In this document: in pieces, positions 54,694 through 63,421 of the stretch
How the letters are laid out: every line of letters begins with the position of its first letter
Numbering within the stretch: the first letter of the stretch is position 1
From: Proteiniborus sp. MB09-C3
GTDB lineage: Bacteria > Bacillota > Clostridia > Tissierellales > Proteiniboraceae
Reading direction: 5' to 3'
DNA: 64,000 bases
NCBI RefSeq assembly: GCF_030263895.1
Contig: NZ_CP127161.1
Location: forward strand, 3,410,001 to 3,474,000
The notes under the pieces: model-generated
Databases searched by the model: none
Told to the model about the DNA's origin: nothing
The model's input: the letters and a program-made list of their open reading frames with translations, nothing else
Made by a program: the position numbers and the translations under genes

Positions 54694-55587
54694 TTATTGT
54701 CCCATAAAGTATTTAAGATATGGAGAGTTTATAGGCACCATTAAAACTGTTTCTCCGTCTATAGATGTCTTATATGAATTTAAGGTCGTATACAATTTAA
54801 AAAACTCTACATCCTGTCCATATGAATCATTATAAATCTTAGCAGCTTCTTTTTCGCCCTCTGCAACTATCTCTTTAGCCTGTGAATTGGTTTTAGCAAT
54901 TAGCTCCGCTACTTCTCTGTCTGCATTTGCCATAATCTTAGTTTTCTCTGCATCTCCCTGTGATAGGTATTCTTGAGCTTTACTTGCTCTCTCTGAAATC
55001 ATCCTCTTATATACGGACTGTTCATTGCTTTGTGGTAAATCTATTCTTTTCATTTGAATATCTACTATTTCTATTCCATTTAGATTGCTTTTAAGTATAG
55101 CATTGATATTATCCTGAACTACTAAATCTATACTGCCTCTATTATTGTCAGCAGGGTTAATGATTTCACCATATTCTAGTTTACCAAGTTCATTTCTCAC
55201 AGATGAGTACATAATATCACTTAGTCTGGCTTCCGCTGCATTTATTGTCTTTAAGGTTTCTAGCATCTGTACAGGATCTGTTATTTTCCATAATGTATAG
55301 TAGTCAACTAGTATTCTTTTTTTATCAAAAGTATTTATTTCTGTAGCAGGTACATCATAAAAAAGTACATGCTTTGGTAGCTTTGATACTGACTGAACAA
55401 GAGGTACTTTTATCTTAAGTCCATCTTCCTCAATTACCTTCACTATTTTTCCAAATTGTTTTATTACTGCATACTCATTTGGCTTTACTATAAATGTATT
55501 GCTCAATAGAGCAAAAGCGATAATCAGGATAGGTATATAAATGAAAAATATCTTTTTAACTATGCTTCTATTTTTAACTGCTTCCAT
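54694..55587 (-). CDS. hflC: HflC, SPFH membrane protein
   Basis: A 297-residue SPFH (prohibitin-type) protein with one N-terminal span (FFIYIPILIIAFALLSNTFIV) and an external SPFH domain with the coiled helix ERASKAQEYLSQGDAEKTKIMANADREV. It forms large ring assemblies with HflK that bind and modulate the FtsH protease. It starts directly after the HflK stop, preceded by GGGGG. Confidence 0.93.
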   Translation of the reverse strand: MEAVKNRSIVKKIFFIYIPILIIAFALLSNTFIVKPNEYAVIKQFGKIVKVIEEDGLKIKVPLVQSVSKLPKHVLFYDVPATEINTFDKKRILVDYYTLWKITDPVQMLETLKTINAAEARLSDIMYSSVRNELGKLEYGEIINPADNNRGSIDLVVQDNINAILKSNLNGIEIVDIQMKRIDLPQSNEQSVYKRMISERASKAQEYLSQGDAEKTKIMANADREVAELIAKTNSQAKEIVAEGEKEAAKIYNDSYGQDVEFFKLYTTLNSYKTSIDGETVLMVPINSPYLKYFMGQ

Positions 55588-56646
55588 TTAATTTACCCCC
55601 TTTTTTATTATGTCATCTATAGGTAAGTATTTTACTGTATTACCGCTATCGTCTACTATAATAACTCTTGCTTCTTTGAACGCTAGCTCTATTGCCTGTA
55701 TAGTTAATCTATGTCTAGTAATGCTTGGATTATTTTTATATTCGGAATAAATAGCGTTAAATTGTGCTACATCTCCTTTAGCCTTTTCTATTACACTAAT
55801 CTTTTCTCCCTCTGCCTTGCTAAGTATGGCTGATTGTTCACCTTCTACCTGATTTATCTTTTCATTTCTATATTTATTTGCTTCGTTTATTTTCGTTATT
55901 CTTTCCTCTCTAGCATCGGTTACTGATTTAAATGCAGCATCTACCTCTGATGTTGGCAAGTCTACATCCTGGAGGTTTACATTTATTATTGATATCCCCA
56001 AGTTATAATGATTAGTTAACTCAATTAGATTTTGTCTTATATCATTTATTATCTTAGTTCTACCATCTGTTAGAGCATCATCTACTGTAGAGCTTCCTAT
56101 TACAGTTCTTAAGGATGAGGAGGTTGCATTGAATAATATGGTCTTTGGATCACTGGTGCTATATAAAAATGCTATAGGGTCAACGATCTTCCACTGAACC
56201 TCTAGGTCAGCTAATATGATGTTTTCATCTCCAGTTATCATCTTAGATTCCGATTCGCTTACTTGTACCTGATTCTCTCTTTCTTTGTATCCTAGTGTTA
56301 ATGAGAAGGTTTCTTTTGATAGCTTATGTACATTTTGTATGGGATAAGGTAATTTAAACTTTAGTCCAGATTCTACTATATCTCCGCTTGGCCTGCCAAA
56401 GGTTGTGAGTACAGCAAATTCAGTCTGATCAACAGTATAAATGCTGGAAGTTAAAAGAAATATAACTACAACACCTATAACTACACCCCATATAATTCTA
56501 TTATCTACTTTTAATTTTGGCTTCTTATTCTCATTAGGGTTAATATCAATTACATTGTCATCATAATACTTTTTCTTTCTCTGCTTTTTTACTTGTTCAA
56601 CAATTAAATAAGCTGCTACTGCAACAATAACTATTAAAAACTGCAT
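55588..56646 (-). CDS. hflK: HflK, SPFH membrane protein
   Basis: A 352-residue SPFH protein with an N-terminal span and a basic Lys/Arg/Tyr stretch (KKQRKKKYYDD), then a second hydrophobic span (WGVVIGVVVIFLLTSSIY) before the SPFH domain (DQTEFAVLTTFG). A helical region rich in KINEANKYRNEKI follows. It is the partner of HflC. AGGAGGAG precedes the ATG. Two N-terminal spans are more than the usual one for HflK. Confidence 0.92.
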   Translation of the reverse strand: MQFLIVIVAVAAYLIVEQVKKQRKKKYYDDNVIDINPNENKKPKLKVDNRIIWGVVIGVVVIFLLTSSIYTVDQTEFAVLTTFGRPSGDIVESGLKFKLPYPIQNVHKLSKETFSLTLGYKERENQVQVSESESKMITGDENIILADLEVQWKIVDPIAFLYSTSDPKTILFNATSSSLRTVIGSSTVDDALTDGRTKIINDIRQNLIELTNHYNLGISIINVNLQDVDLPTSEVDAAFKSVTDAREERITKINEANKYRNEKINQVEGEQSAILSKAEGEKISVIEKAKGDVAQFNAIYSEYKNNPSITRHRLTIQAIELAFKEARVIIVDDSGNTVKYLPIDDIIKKGVN

Positions 56647-56851
56647 AATATTTCTCCTCCTTTTATGTAGTTATTTCTAATTATATACCCTAATCGTTAG
56701 TTTGTTAACAATTTATTCTTTTCTTTCACCTTTTTTATATAAACCCACATCTCAGTCTTATAATAATCCTGCAATTCCACCATTGAGTATGCTTTATTGT
56801 AAGGTAAGAAAGATTATTTGCTTTTAACTTTTTTAATCAATACTCTTGTTC

Positions 56852-57163
56852 TTATACTCTAAAAGCTTGAAAATATTTGTCCTCTAAATCTTCTAAGTGA
56901 CCAAATATGTGTACTAAATCTTTTCCAAAGCTTAGCAATGAATAGGATATGGTCTTGTCCTCAACTGTTTTCTCTATAACATTTTTTTCTATAAGTACAT
57001 TTAATTTTCTATTTAGCTCTGTATGACTCATATATGGAATACTTCTTAATATTTCACTATAATGCTGGTTGCCAATCTGAATAGATTTTAATATTTCAGG
57101 TACCCACCTTAATTTAATTAAATCCTGTACAATTTGAAATCCGTTTGATATTTTACTTTTCAT
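56852..57163 (-). CDS. HxlR family winged-helix regulator
   Basis: A protein of about 103 residues with the HxlR pattern QDLIKLRWVPEILKSIQIGNQHYSEILRSIPYMSHTELNRKLNVLIEKNVIEK. The conserved N-terminal redox cysteine of many HxlR proteins is missing. The ATG at 57163 has AAGGAG upstream. It is divergent from the Dps gene, which it may regulate. Confidence 0.88.
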   Translation of the reverse strand: MKSKISNGFQIVQDLIKLRWVPEILKSIQIGNQHYSEILRSIPYMSHTELNRKLNVLIEKNVIEKTVEDKTISYSLLSFGKDLVHIFGHLEDLEDKYFQAFRV

Positions 57164-57286
57164 ATCATCGCTCCTTACGAACAAATTTGCGCCTTTTTGT
57201 TTCTTTTATTATATCATATAATTATATTAACAAAACAAATATAGGATAATTTCTAAATATTTAAAATATCTTAAGGAGGTATGATT

Positions 57287-57721
57287 ATGAAGCATATTGA
57301 TTTATTACAAAATTATTTAGCAAACCTAAGTATCTTAAATGTAAAACTACACAATATTCACTGGAATGTAGTAGGTGGAAAATTTATGGAAGTTCACAAT
57401 TTCACAGAAGAAATCTATGATGAGTTATTTAAAAATCTAGATGAAGTAGCAGAGTTATTGAAGATGAAGAATATAATGCCTTTATCAACTATAGCTGAGT
57501 ATCTAGAAAAAGCTACAGTTCAGGAAATTAAAGCTAAGGATTTTACAGTTAAAGAATCTCTAGAAGTCATCAAAAAAGATATGGAATTAATGAAAGAATT
57601 AGCAACTGATATTAGAAATACAGCAGACGAAGAAGGAGACTTTGAAACAGTTGCTATCTTCGAAGACTATGTTGCATACTATAGCAAGAACCTATGGTTT
57701 GTAAGCTCTATGCTAAAATAA
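57287..57721 (+). CDS. dps: Dps/ferritin-like DNA-protection protein
   Basis: A protein of about 144 residues with the Dps ferroxidase signature: HNIHWNVVGGKFMEVHNFTEEIYDELF carries the His/Asp/Glu ligands. It stores iron and detoxifies peroxide as a dodecamer. AAGGAGG is eight bases before the ATG at 57287; the ATG two codons earlier is too close to it. The gene is on the plus strand, divergent from an HxlR regulator, and ends in a strong terminator. Confidence 0.92.
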   Translation: MKHIDLLQNYLANLSILNVKLHNIHWNVVGGKFMEVHNFTEEIYDELFKNLDEVAELLKMKNIMPLSTIAEYLEKATVQEIKAKDFTVKESLEVIKKDMELMKELATDIRNTADEEGDFETVAIFEDYVAYYSKNLWFVSSMLK

Positions 57722-57736
57722 GATTCTAAATCGAGT

Positions 57737-57767
57737 AAGAGGAAAATAATTATTTTATTTTCCTCTT
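57737..57767 (+). terminator. Terminator after dps
   Basis: A 12-bp perfect stem (57737-57748 with 57756-57767) with T-rich tail. Confidence 0.85.
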
Positions 57768-57823
57768 TTGATTTTTTTAAAATACTAGTACTGCAAATGC
57801 CCACCAAAAAGGTCTGTTTTTTT

Positions 57824-57851
57824 GTCATTCTGAGACGCAGTCGAAGAATCT
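57824..57851. repeat. Half-copy of the CATTCTGAG repeat
   Basis: GTCATTCTGAGACGCAGTCG and GAAGAATCT match one arm of the hairpin at 14798-14954. Confidence 0.6.
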
Positions 57852-57904
57852 TATGTTTTCAATAAGCACAGCGGTATTAATAGTATGCAAATTAAAATTT
57901 AATT

Positions 57905-58651
57905 TTATATAAACCTTCCAATTCTCTCAACAGGAATTGGAAAGGAATTTTTCAAGCTATTATACTCTCCTTCATCTATTGAAATAATAGCACAGGTTGC
58001 TGGTCCTGCTGATCTTTCTATGTCTAATGCTATCTCATCTTCTAAACAATAGCTAAGATTATTTGTCCTTGCCATTTCTTTTAACTCATACAATATTCCT
58101 TTTGAACCTACTGGCAGTATTTCATGAATACTTGGATTATTTTTAAGCTCTAATAGGTGAGAAATGGATAAAATTTCTCTTCCCTTATCCTCTATTATTT
58201 CATTTCCTATTTTAGGAACTCCCACTACTGCCACTAGGGTATTTGCCCTAGCTTTAGGCCTGCCCCAATTCTTTTTATCTATTATCCCTATTATAGTAAT
58301 ACCCATGCCAGTTTGACACACTGGAAAGTTTTCTTCTGTACTGCCTGTTATTATATCGACATCAGAAAAATCTAAAGGCTCTACCACACGTTTTATTCCT
58401 TCAATTATTCTTTTCCCCGTATCATCCATCTCTACAGACAATGTGTTGACTATAGTTATAGGCTTTGCTCCAATAGCAAGTATTTCCATAAGAGCTACTT
58501 GTGCCGTAAAATAACCTACTATCTCTGGTTCTACTTTTACTATATCCTTTTCCTTATTTCCTATAGCGCCTGCAGAGTCACAGGATATAACCATAACCTG
58601 ATCATCGTTTATGTCAATAATGGTTAAGTCTCTAAATTTAGAAATCTTCAT
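57905..58651 (-). CDS. AIR-synthase-related protein, probable alpha-ribazole kinase (CblS-like)
   Basis: A protein of about 249 residues with the PurM/ThiL fold. It begins MKISKFRDLTIIDINDDQVMVISCDSAGAIGNK, holds the GYFTAQVALMEILAIGAKP and TGSTEENFPVCQTGMGITIIG blocks, and ends with GPATCAIISIDEG. Proteins of this type in Firmicutes phosphorylate alpha-ribazole for cobamide salvage. The adjacent phosphatase gene (CobC type) supports this. The start is ambiguous among three close codons after GGGAGG; the ATG at 58651 is preferred. Other AIR-synthase roles remain possible. Confidence 0.65.
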   Translation of the reverse strand: MKISKFRDLTIIDINDDQVMVISCDSAGAIGNKEKDIVKVEPEIVGYFTAQVALMEILAIGAKPITIVNTLSVEMDDTGKRIIEGIKRVVEPLDFSDVDIITGSTEENFPVCQTGMGITIIGIIDKKNWGRPKARANTLVAVVGVPKIGNEIIEDKGREILSISHLLELKNNPSIHEILPVGSKGILYELKEMARTNNLSYCLEDEIALDIERSAGPATCAIISIDEGEYNSLKNSFPIPVERIGRFI

Positions 58652-58695
58652 AGTCATCAAGCCTCCCGTTTTATAAGAACTTCAATCACAATCAG

Positions 58696-59277
58696 CTATG
58701 TTAGTCTCCTTAAAAAGCCAAAATTATCTACATACTCTATTTCAGCATACCCTGCGGGAGGGCATTGAAAATGCCACATCTTATCTAGTCCTAAGTCCAA
58801 AAGATGTGTAATCATAACCTGAATAACTCCTCCGTGAGTTACTATTATGGAATCCTTGTCCTTCTCTATAAGCTTATCTAAAAAAACTTTTATTCTGTCA
58901 TATAGGTCTATTAGGTTTTCTCCCTCTGGTATTCTGTAGTTCACGTAATCTTCAATCCAAGACTTCCATTCATTATCATGATTTTTTTGAATATACTGCC
59001 CTTCCTTACCATCAAATATTCCAAAGTTCATTTCCTTTAAATTATCAACTATTTGTATCTCTTTATTTATGGATGCTGAAATAGCCTTTGCTGTAGTCAA
59101 AGCCCTATTCAAAGGACTGGAATAGATTATATCTACATTTTTGTATCTTTTTAAGTTTTTTGCCGTTGCCTGTATATCCTTGTTGCCCTTTTCAGTAAGG
59201 GGAAAATCCGTCCATCCGCTGTAAATTCCCCCAATATTAGCCTCTGTCTCTCCATGTCTAACTAGTATAAATTTCAT
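58696..59277 (-). CDS. cobC: Histidine phosphatase, probable alpha-ribazole-5'-phosphate phosphatase
   Basis: A 193-residue phosphoglycerate-mutase-like histidine phosphatase. The catalytic motif is VRHGETEAN, with IYSSPLNRALTTA, the acid Glu in NLKEMNFG and the late histidine in VTHGGVIQ. Family members dephosphorylate alpha-ribazole phosphate or sugar phosphates. The neighbouring CblS-like gene supports the former but does not prove it. GGAG precedes the ATG. Confidence 0.75.
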   Translation of the reverse strand: MKFILVRHGETEANIGGIYSGWTDFPLTEKGNKDIQATAKNLKRYKNVDIIYSSPLNRALTTAKAISASINKEIQIVDNLKEMNFGIFDGKEGQYIQKNHDNEWKSWIEDYVNYRIPEGENLIDLYDRIKVFLDKLIEKDKDSIIVTHGGVIQVMITHLLDLGLDKMWHFQCPPAGYAEIEYVDNFGFLRRLT

Positions 59278-59394
59278 ATACTCATCTCCATTTTAAATAT
59301 GTGATTCATCCTTTTATGTTATAAAATTTATCAAGGCTTTTTTGTACAAGAACTAATACCTCTAAGGCTCATTTTATAATTTACAACAACTAGT

Positions 59395-59913
59395 TTAAAC
59401 TATTGCATGAACTATTTGTCCTTCGTTTCCCGTTTTGTTGACATCAATAATTCTTTGATTTTCAGAGCCTCTAAATTTAAATGCTAGATTTCTTTTTTCA
59501 ATTTCAAATTTACCATCTATTAATATGTCAGTATTATATAGAAGCTCCTTCCAATCATGATTTTCGGAGAATCTGCTTGTTATGAATTCATAAGTATAGC
59601 CCGTATACGTTACTATATTATATCCTAATTCTCTTGTAATCTTAGCTAATTTAGATAAAGCTTTTGCTTGTTCAAAAGGTTCTCCTCCACTTAATGTTAT
59701 CCCGTCTAATAGAGGATTTTCTTTTATCATATTGACAATACCTTGAATATTAATCAGCTCTCCTCCCTCAAAGGAGTGAGTATGGGAATTATGGCAGCCT
59801 AAGCAGCTGTGCCTACATCCTTGAACAAAAACTACAAGGCGTATTCCTGGCCCATCTACAATTGATTCTTTGACTATACCTGCAATTCTTATTTCGTCAG
59901 ACAATACTATCAC
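59395..59913 (-). CDS. nrdG: Anaerobic ribonucleotide reductase activating protein NrdG
   Basis: A 172-residue radical SAM activase that forms the glycyl radical on NrdD. The cluster site is CRHSCLGCH (CxxxCxxC) with the SIVDGPGIR start and the GGEPF and GNEGQIVH blocks. The start is GTG at 59913 or TTG at 59904; binding-site spacing does not decide. It lies about 20 bases after nrdD, in the same operon. Confidence 0.94.
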   Translation of the reverse strand: MIVLSDEIRIAGIVKESIVDGPGIRLVVFVQGCRHSCLGCHNSHTHSFEGGELINIQGIVNMIKENPLLDGITLSGGEPFEQAKALSKLAKITRELGYNIVTYTGYTYEFITSRFSENHDWKELLYNTDILIDGKFEIEKRNLAFKFRGSENQRIIDVNKTGNEGQIVHAIV

Positions 59914-59931
59914 TACCTTAAAATCAATTTA

Positions 59932-62253
59932 TTATTTCATAGATAAATGCTTGACTCTATCTCTCTCCTCTGCTCTTTTTGCATTATTGAATCTGTCTAA
60001 GGTACCTACTAGATAGCCTGTGATTCTTCGGATTCTTTCAAATTTTATGCTTCCTTCCTGTCTTCCGCATCCTGGACATTGATTTTTGATTATTCCAGAA
60101 TAGCCGCACACAGGATCCCTGTCCACCGGATGATTTATTGAACCATATCCTATCCCATTTTCCTTCATGGCCCTTATAATTTTTTCAAATGCCATTATAT
60201 TCTCAGAAGGGTCTCCATCTAACTCAACATATGTTATATGTCCTGCATTTGTAAGTTCATGATATGGAGCTTCTATTTTTATTTTATTAAATGCGGTTGT
60301 TTCACAATAAACTGGCACATGAAAGCTATTTGTATAATAGTCCCTATCTGTAATTCCTTCTATAGTACCAAATATTTTTCTATCCATATTTACAAACCTT
60401 CCAGCAGTACCTTCTGCTGGTGTAGCAATTAGAGAAAAATTCATTTTATATTTATTTGAAGCTTCATCCATACGCTTCCTCATATGTCCAATAATATTAA
60501 GTCCAATTTTTTGTGACTCTTCAGACTCTCCATGATGTTTTCCAGTTAATGCTTTAAGACATTCTGCTAATCCTATGAAGCCTAAAGTGAGAGTCCCATG
60601 CTTTAATACCTCTCTAACTTCATCCTCCCAGCTAAGCTTATCTGAATCAATCCAAACGCCTTGTCCCATAAGGAAGGGATAATTTTTAACCTTTTTACCT
60701 GCTTGTATTTCAAATCTATCCATAAGCTGATTTATTACTAAATCTATTTTTTCATCTAGCTCACTAAAAAAACTATCCATGTTTTTATTGCTTTTTAAAG
60801 CTATTCTTGGAAGGTTAATTGTTGTAAAGCTTAAGTTTCCCCTTCCGTACACTATCTCTCTTGATGGATCATGTTCATTTGCAATTACCCTTGTTCTGCA
60901 ACCCATATAAGCTATTTCAGTCTCAGGCTTACCTTCTTTGTAATACTTAAGATTAAATGGAGCATCAATAAATGAGAAGTTAGGAAATAGCCTTTTAGCA
61001 CTTACTCTGCATGCAAGCTTAAATAGATCGTAGTTAATATCTCCATTATTATAATTCAAGCCTTCTTTCACCTTAAATATCTGTATAGGAAATATAGGAG
61101 TCTCTCCATTGCCAAGACCTGCCTCTGTAGCTAAAAGTATATTTTTAACTACCATTCTTCCCTCTAAGGATGTATCTGTACCATAGTTAATAGAACTAAA
61201 TGGCACCTGTGCTCCTGCTCTGCTGTGCATAGTATTTAAATTGTGTATAAAAGCCTCCATAGCTTGATATGTACTTCTATCTGTTTGAGTATAGGCTCTA
61301 CTTCTTGCAAACTCTTGAGCTTTTTTTACTAATTCCATATCTTGAAAATGGCTTAATAGAAGCTTTTCTTCAATCTTAATATACTCTTCCTCTAGCTTTA
61401 AATTAGGCACAAGATTGTATTCCTTCTCAATTGCATTTACGATATTGTCTACTATTATTCCAGCCTCTTTATTATCTGTAAGCAGCTCTATAGCACTAGA
61501 TAGATTTTTAATATAGTGTTTCTTATAAGTCTTTTTAACTCCAGGAGCCATTCCATAGTCAAAATTTGGAATACTTTGACCTCCGTGCTGATCATTCTGA
61601 TTTGACTGTATTGCTATACAAGCAAGGGCAGAATAGCTTTGAATATCATTTGGCTCTCTTAAATGACCATGCCCTGTACTGAATCCATTTCTAAAAAGTT
61701 TTTCAATGTCAATTTGACAGCAGGTAGTTGTAAGAGTTAAAAAATCAAGATCATGTATATGTATATCTCCTTCTTTATGGCTCTTGGAATACTCTGGCTT
61801 TAATATAAACATATTGTAAAACTGTTTTGCACCTTCCGAGCCATATTTAAGCATAGTTCCCATTGCTGTATCTCCATCAATATTTGCATTTTCACGTTTT
61901 ACATCATTATCTTCCGCTTCTTTAAAGGTTAGATCCTGATATATTTTCATAATCTTAGTGTTCATTTCTCTCAATCTAGTTCTCTCTGCCCTATAAAGTA
62001 TATACGCCTTAGCAGTTTCAATCCATTCGTTTTCTATAAGAATCTTCTCAACTATATCCTGTATCATCTCGACTGATGGATTTACATTAATCATTTCCTT
62101 TTCAATATAATCCACTGTTTTTTCTGCTAACATAAATGCAGCATCATAATCCTTTATCCCCACAGAGCTTGAAGCCTTGAATATTGCATTTGCTATTTTT
62201 TCAATATTAAATGGAACTTCTCGCCCATCTCTTTTAATTATTTTAGTAATCAC
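59932..62253 (-). CDS. nrdD: Anaerobic ribonucleoside-triphosphate reductase NrdD
   Basis: A protein of about 773 residues that reduces NTPs to dNTPs by a glycyl radical. The N-terminal ATP-cone (KRDGREVPFNIEKIANAIFKA) gives allosteric control. The catalytic domain follows, with a C-terminal zinc site (CGYSGIIKNQCPGCG) and the glycyl radical loop RRITGYLVGTLDRFN. A GTG at 62253 after GAGGAGG is the better start; the ATG 27 bases earlier has no site. The operon includes nrdG. Confidence 0.96.
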   Translation of the reverse strand: MITKIIKRDGREVPFNIEKIANAIFKASSSVGIKDYDAAFMLAEKTVDYIEKEMINVNPSVEMIQDIVEKILIENEWIETAKAYILYRAERTRLREMNTKIMKIYQDLTFKEAEDNDVKRENANIDGDTAMGTMLKYGSEGAKQFYNMFILKPEYSKSHKEGDIHIHDLDFLTLTTTCCQIDIEKLFRNGFSTGHGHLREPNDIQSYSALACIAIQSNQNDQHGGQSIPNFDYGMAPGVKKTYKKHYIKNLSSAIELLTDNKEAGIIVDNIVNAIEKEYNLVPNLKLEEEYIKIEEKLLLSHFQDMELVKKAQEFARSRAYTQTDRSTYQAMEAFIHNLNTMHSRAGAQVPFSSINYGTDTSLEGRMVVKNILLATEAGLGNGETPIFPIQIFKVKEGLNYNNGDINYDLFKLACRVSAKRLFPNFSFIDAPFNLKYYKEGKPETEIAYMGCRTRVIANEHDPSREIVYGRGNLSFTTINLPRIALKSNKNMDSFFSELDEKIDLVINQLMDRFEIQAGKKVKNYPFLMGQGVWIDSDKLSWEDEVREVLKHGTLTLGFIGLAECLKALTGKHHGESEESQKIGLNIIGHMRKRMDEASNKYKMNFSLIATPAEGTAGRFVNMDRKIFGTIEGITDRDYYTNSFHVPVYCETTAFNKIKIEAPYHELTNAGHITYVELDGDPSENIMAFEKIIRAMKENGIGYGSINHPVDRDPVCGYSGIIKNQCPGCGRQEGSIKFERIRRITGYLVGTLDRFNNAKRAEERDRVKHLSMK

Positions 62254-62285
62254 TTTACTTTCCTCCTCAAAATTGCACATAAGCT

Positions 62286-62414
62286 ATTCTATTGTGTTAG
62301 TTAAGTTAATATATATTTTCCTGCATGTAAATGATAGTGTTAAAAATAATATAAAATCTACATTGTTCTATATATGGTATATAAATTTTAACACATACCA
62401 TATATAGAGGTCAA
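62286..62414 (-). promoter_or_regulatory. nrdDG promoter with two NrdR-like boxes
   Basis: TTGACC (62409-62414), an 18-base spacer and TAAAAT (62385-62390) form the promoter. CTATATATGGTA (62368-62379) and TACCATATATAG (62396-62407) form a 12-bp inverted repeat spanning it, with centres about 28 bases apart. The boxes are NrdR-like (paired A/T-rich palindromic sites upstream of nrd genes). A copy of the 18-bp motif lies at about 62286-62305. The rest of the 343-base gap up to 62623 holds hairpins but no gene. Confidence 0.55.
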
Positions 62415-62504
62415 TGGATAGTTTTTAAATATAAATAGCTAATTTATTAGGTTCATGATTATGAATTGAAATTAAATCCTTCTCCTAATATTTCTCAATA
62501 AAAT

Positions 62505-62528
62505 AACTCAGCAAGGATTTGCTGAGTT
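62505..62528 (-). terminator. Terminator after the methyltransferase gene
   Basis: A 10-bp perfect stem (62505-62514 with 62519-62528) with a GGAT loop and a short T-rich minus tail. Confidence 0.65.
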
Positions 62529-62623
62529 TATTACTCATGGTTATTGCACAATAAAAAAACATTCTTATAGAATAAAGGTTTTTATTTAACTATTTTTAAA
62601 ACTCTTCATATTTCTGTAACATC

Positions 62624-63334
62624 TTATTTATCTAGGCTGCCTTGAATTTCAAATATACCTATTGTTTTCTTTCTAGGAATTATGTATGGGTATTCCTTTT
62701 CATCTTCACCTGTTTTAACTATCCGTTTAGATAGGAAAAATTCTAAATCCTCTTGACTAATTTCTGGCGAATAGGTTCTAACAAATCTTTGGGCATCTTC
62801 TATGGATATAAAGGGTTGACCAAATTTCAGCAAAGCCTTATCAAGGCAATAAGGTATTCCTTTGTCAATTAATTCTTTTTCAACCTTGTCATATGTATTT
62901 TTTTTAAATGTTCTATACTTTCTAGGGAATAGTTCCTCTTCATTGTCTTTTCCTACAACAGCAATAAGCTTCTTACAATTAGGAAGAAATCTTTCTATAT
63001 TACGACTTCCAAAAAAACTTATAAAAATGACATCCCAGCTTTCTTCAATATCCTCACAGTCCATTAAACGTGGTTCAATATTTGTAATTTTTCTTAATTT
63101 CATATTTTTCTTTAAAGCATGGATGGCTTCATTGTTGATATCTATACAAGTAATGCTTTCAATGTGTTTACTAAGCTCCAAATCCACAAGACCTAAGCCG
63201 CAGCCTATATCACAAAAAGTAGAGTAGCCTTCTAATTTAGGTGCAATTAATTCAGCAACCTTTTTATTATAACCTGTATAAAAATTAGCATCTTGATACC
63301 ATCTAATGGTATCTGAATTCCAATTAAAATTCAT
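62624..63334 (-). CDS. Class I SAM-dependent methyltransferase
   Basis: A protein of about 236 residues with the SAM-binding motif FCDIGCGLGLVDLEL, motif II ITCIDINNEAI and DVIFISFFGS (motif IV). The C-terminal part (SQEDLEFFLSKRIVKTGED, YIIPRKKTIGIFEI) may recognise the substrate, which is unknown. The ATG at 63334 has GGGGTGAG upstream. It is downstream of the siderophore-type binding-protein gene, possibly in one transcript. Confidence 0.82.
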   Translation of the reverse strand: MNFNWNSDTIRWYQDANFYTGYNKKVAELIAPKLEGYSTFCDIGCGLGLVDLELSKHIESITCIDINNEAIHALKKNMKLRKITNIEPRLMDCEDIEESWDVIFISFFGSRNIERFLPNCKKLIAVVGKDNEEELFPRKYRTFKKNTYDKVEKELIDKGIPYCLDKALLKFGQPFISIEDAQRFVRTYSPEISQEDLEFFLSKRIVKTGEDEKEYPYIIPRKKTIGIFEIQGSLDK

Positions 63335-63361
63335 TTTGAATCTCACCCCATTATTTTCAAA

Positions 63362-63395
63362 GCGGTAAAAAGATATATCTATACCCTTTTACCGC
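63362..63395. other. Stem-loop between binding protein and methyltransferase
   Basis: A 9-bp perfect stem GCGGTAAAA/TTTTACCGC (63362-63370 with 63387-63395) without a T-run on the minus strand; it may reduce read-through or stabilise the message. Confidence 0.5.
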
Positions 63396-63421
63396 CTGTT
63401 ATGCAATTATATTTCAAATTT

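Noticed and set aside
62541-62580. Second terminator from AACATTCTTATAGAATAAAGGTT
   Set aside because: The stem is short and interrupted and adds nothing to the terminator at 62505-62528.
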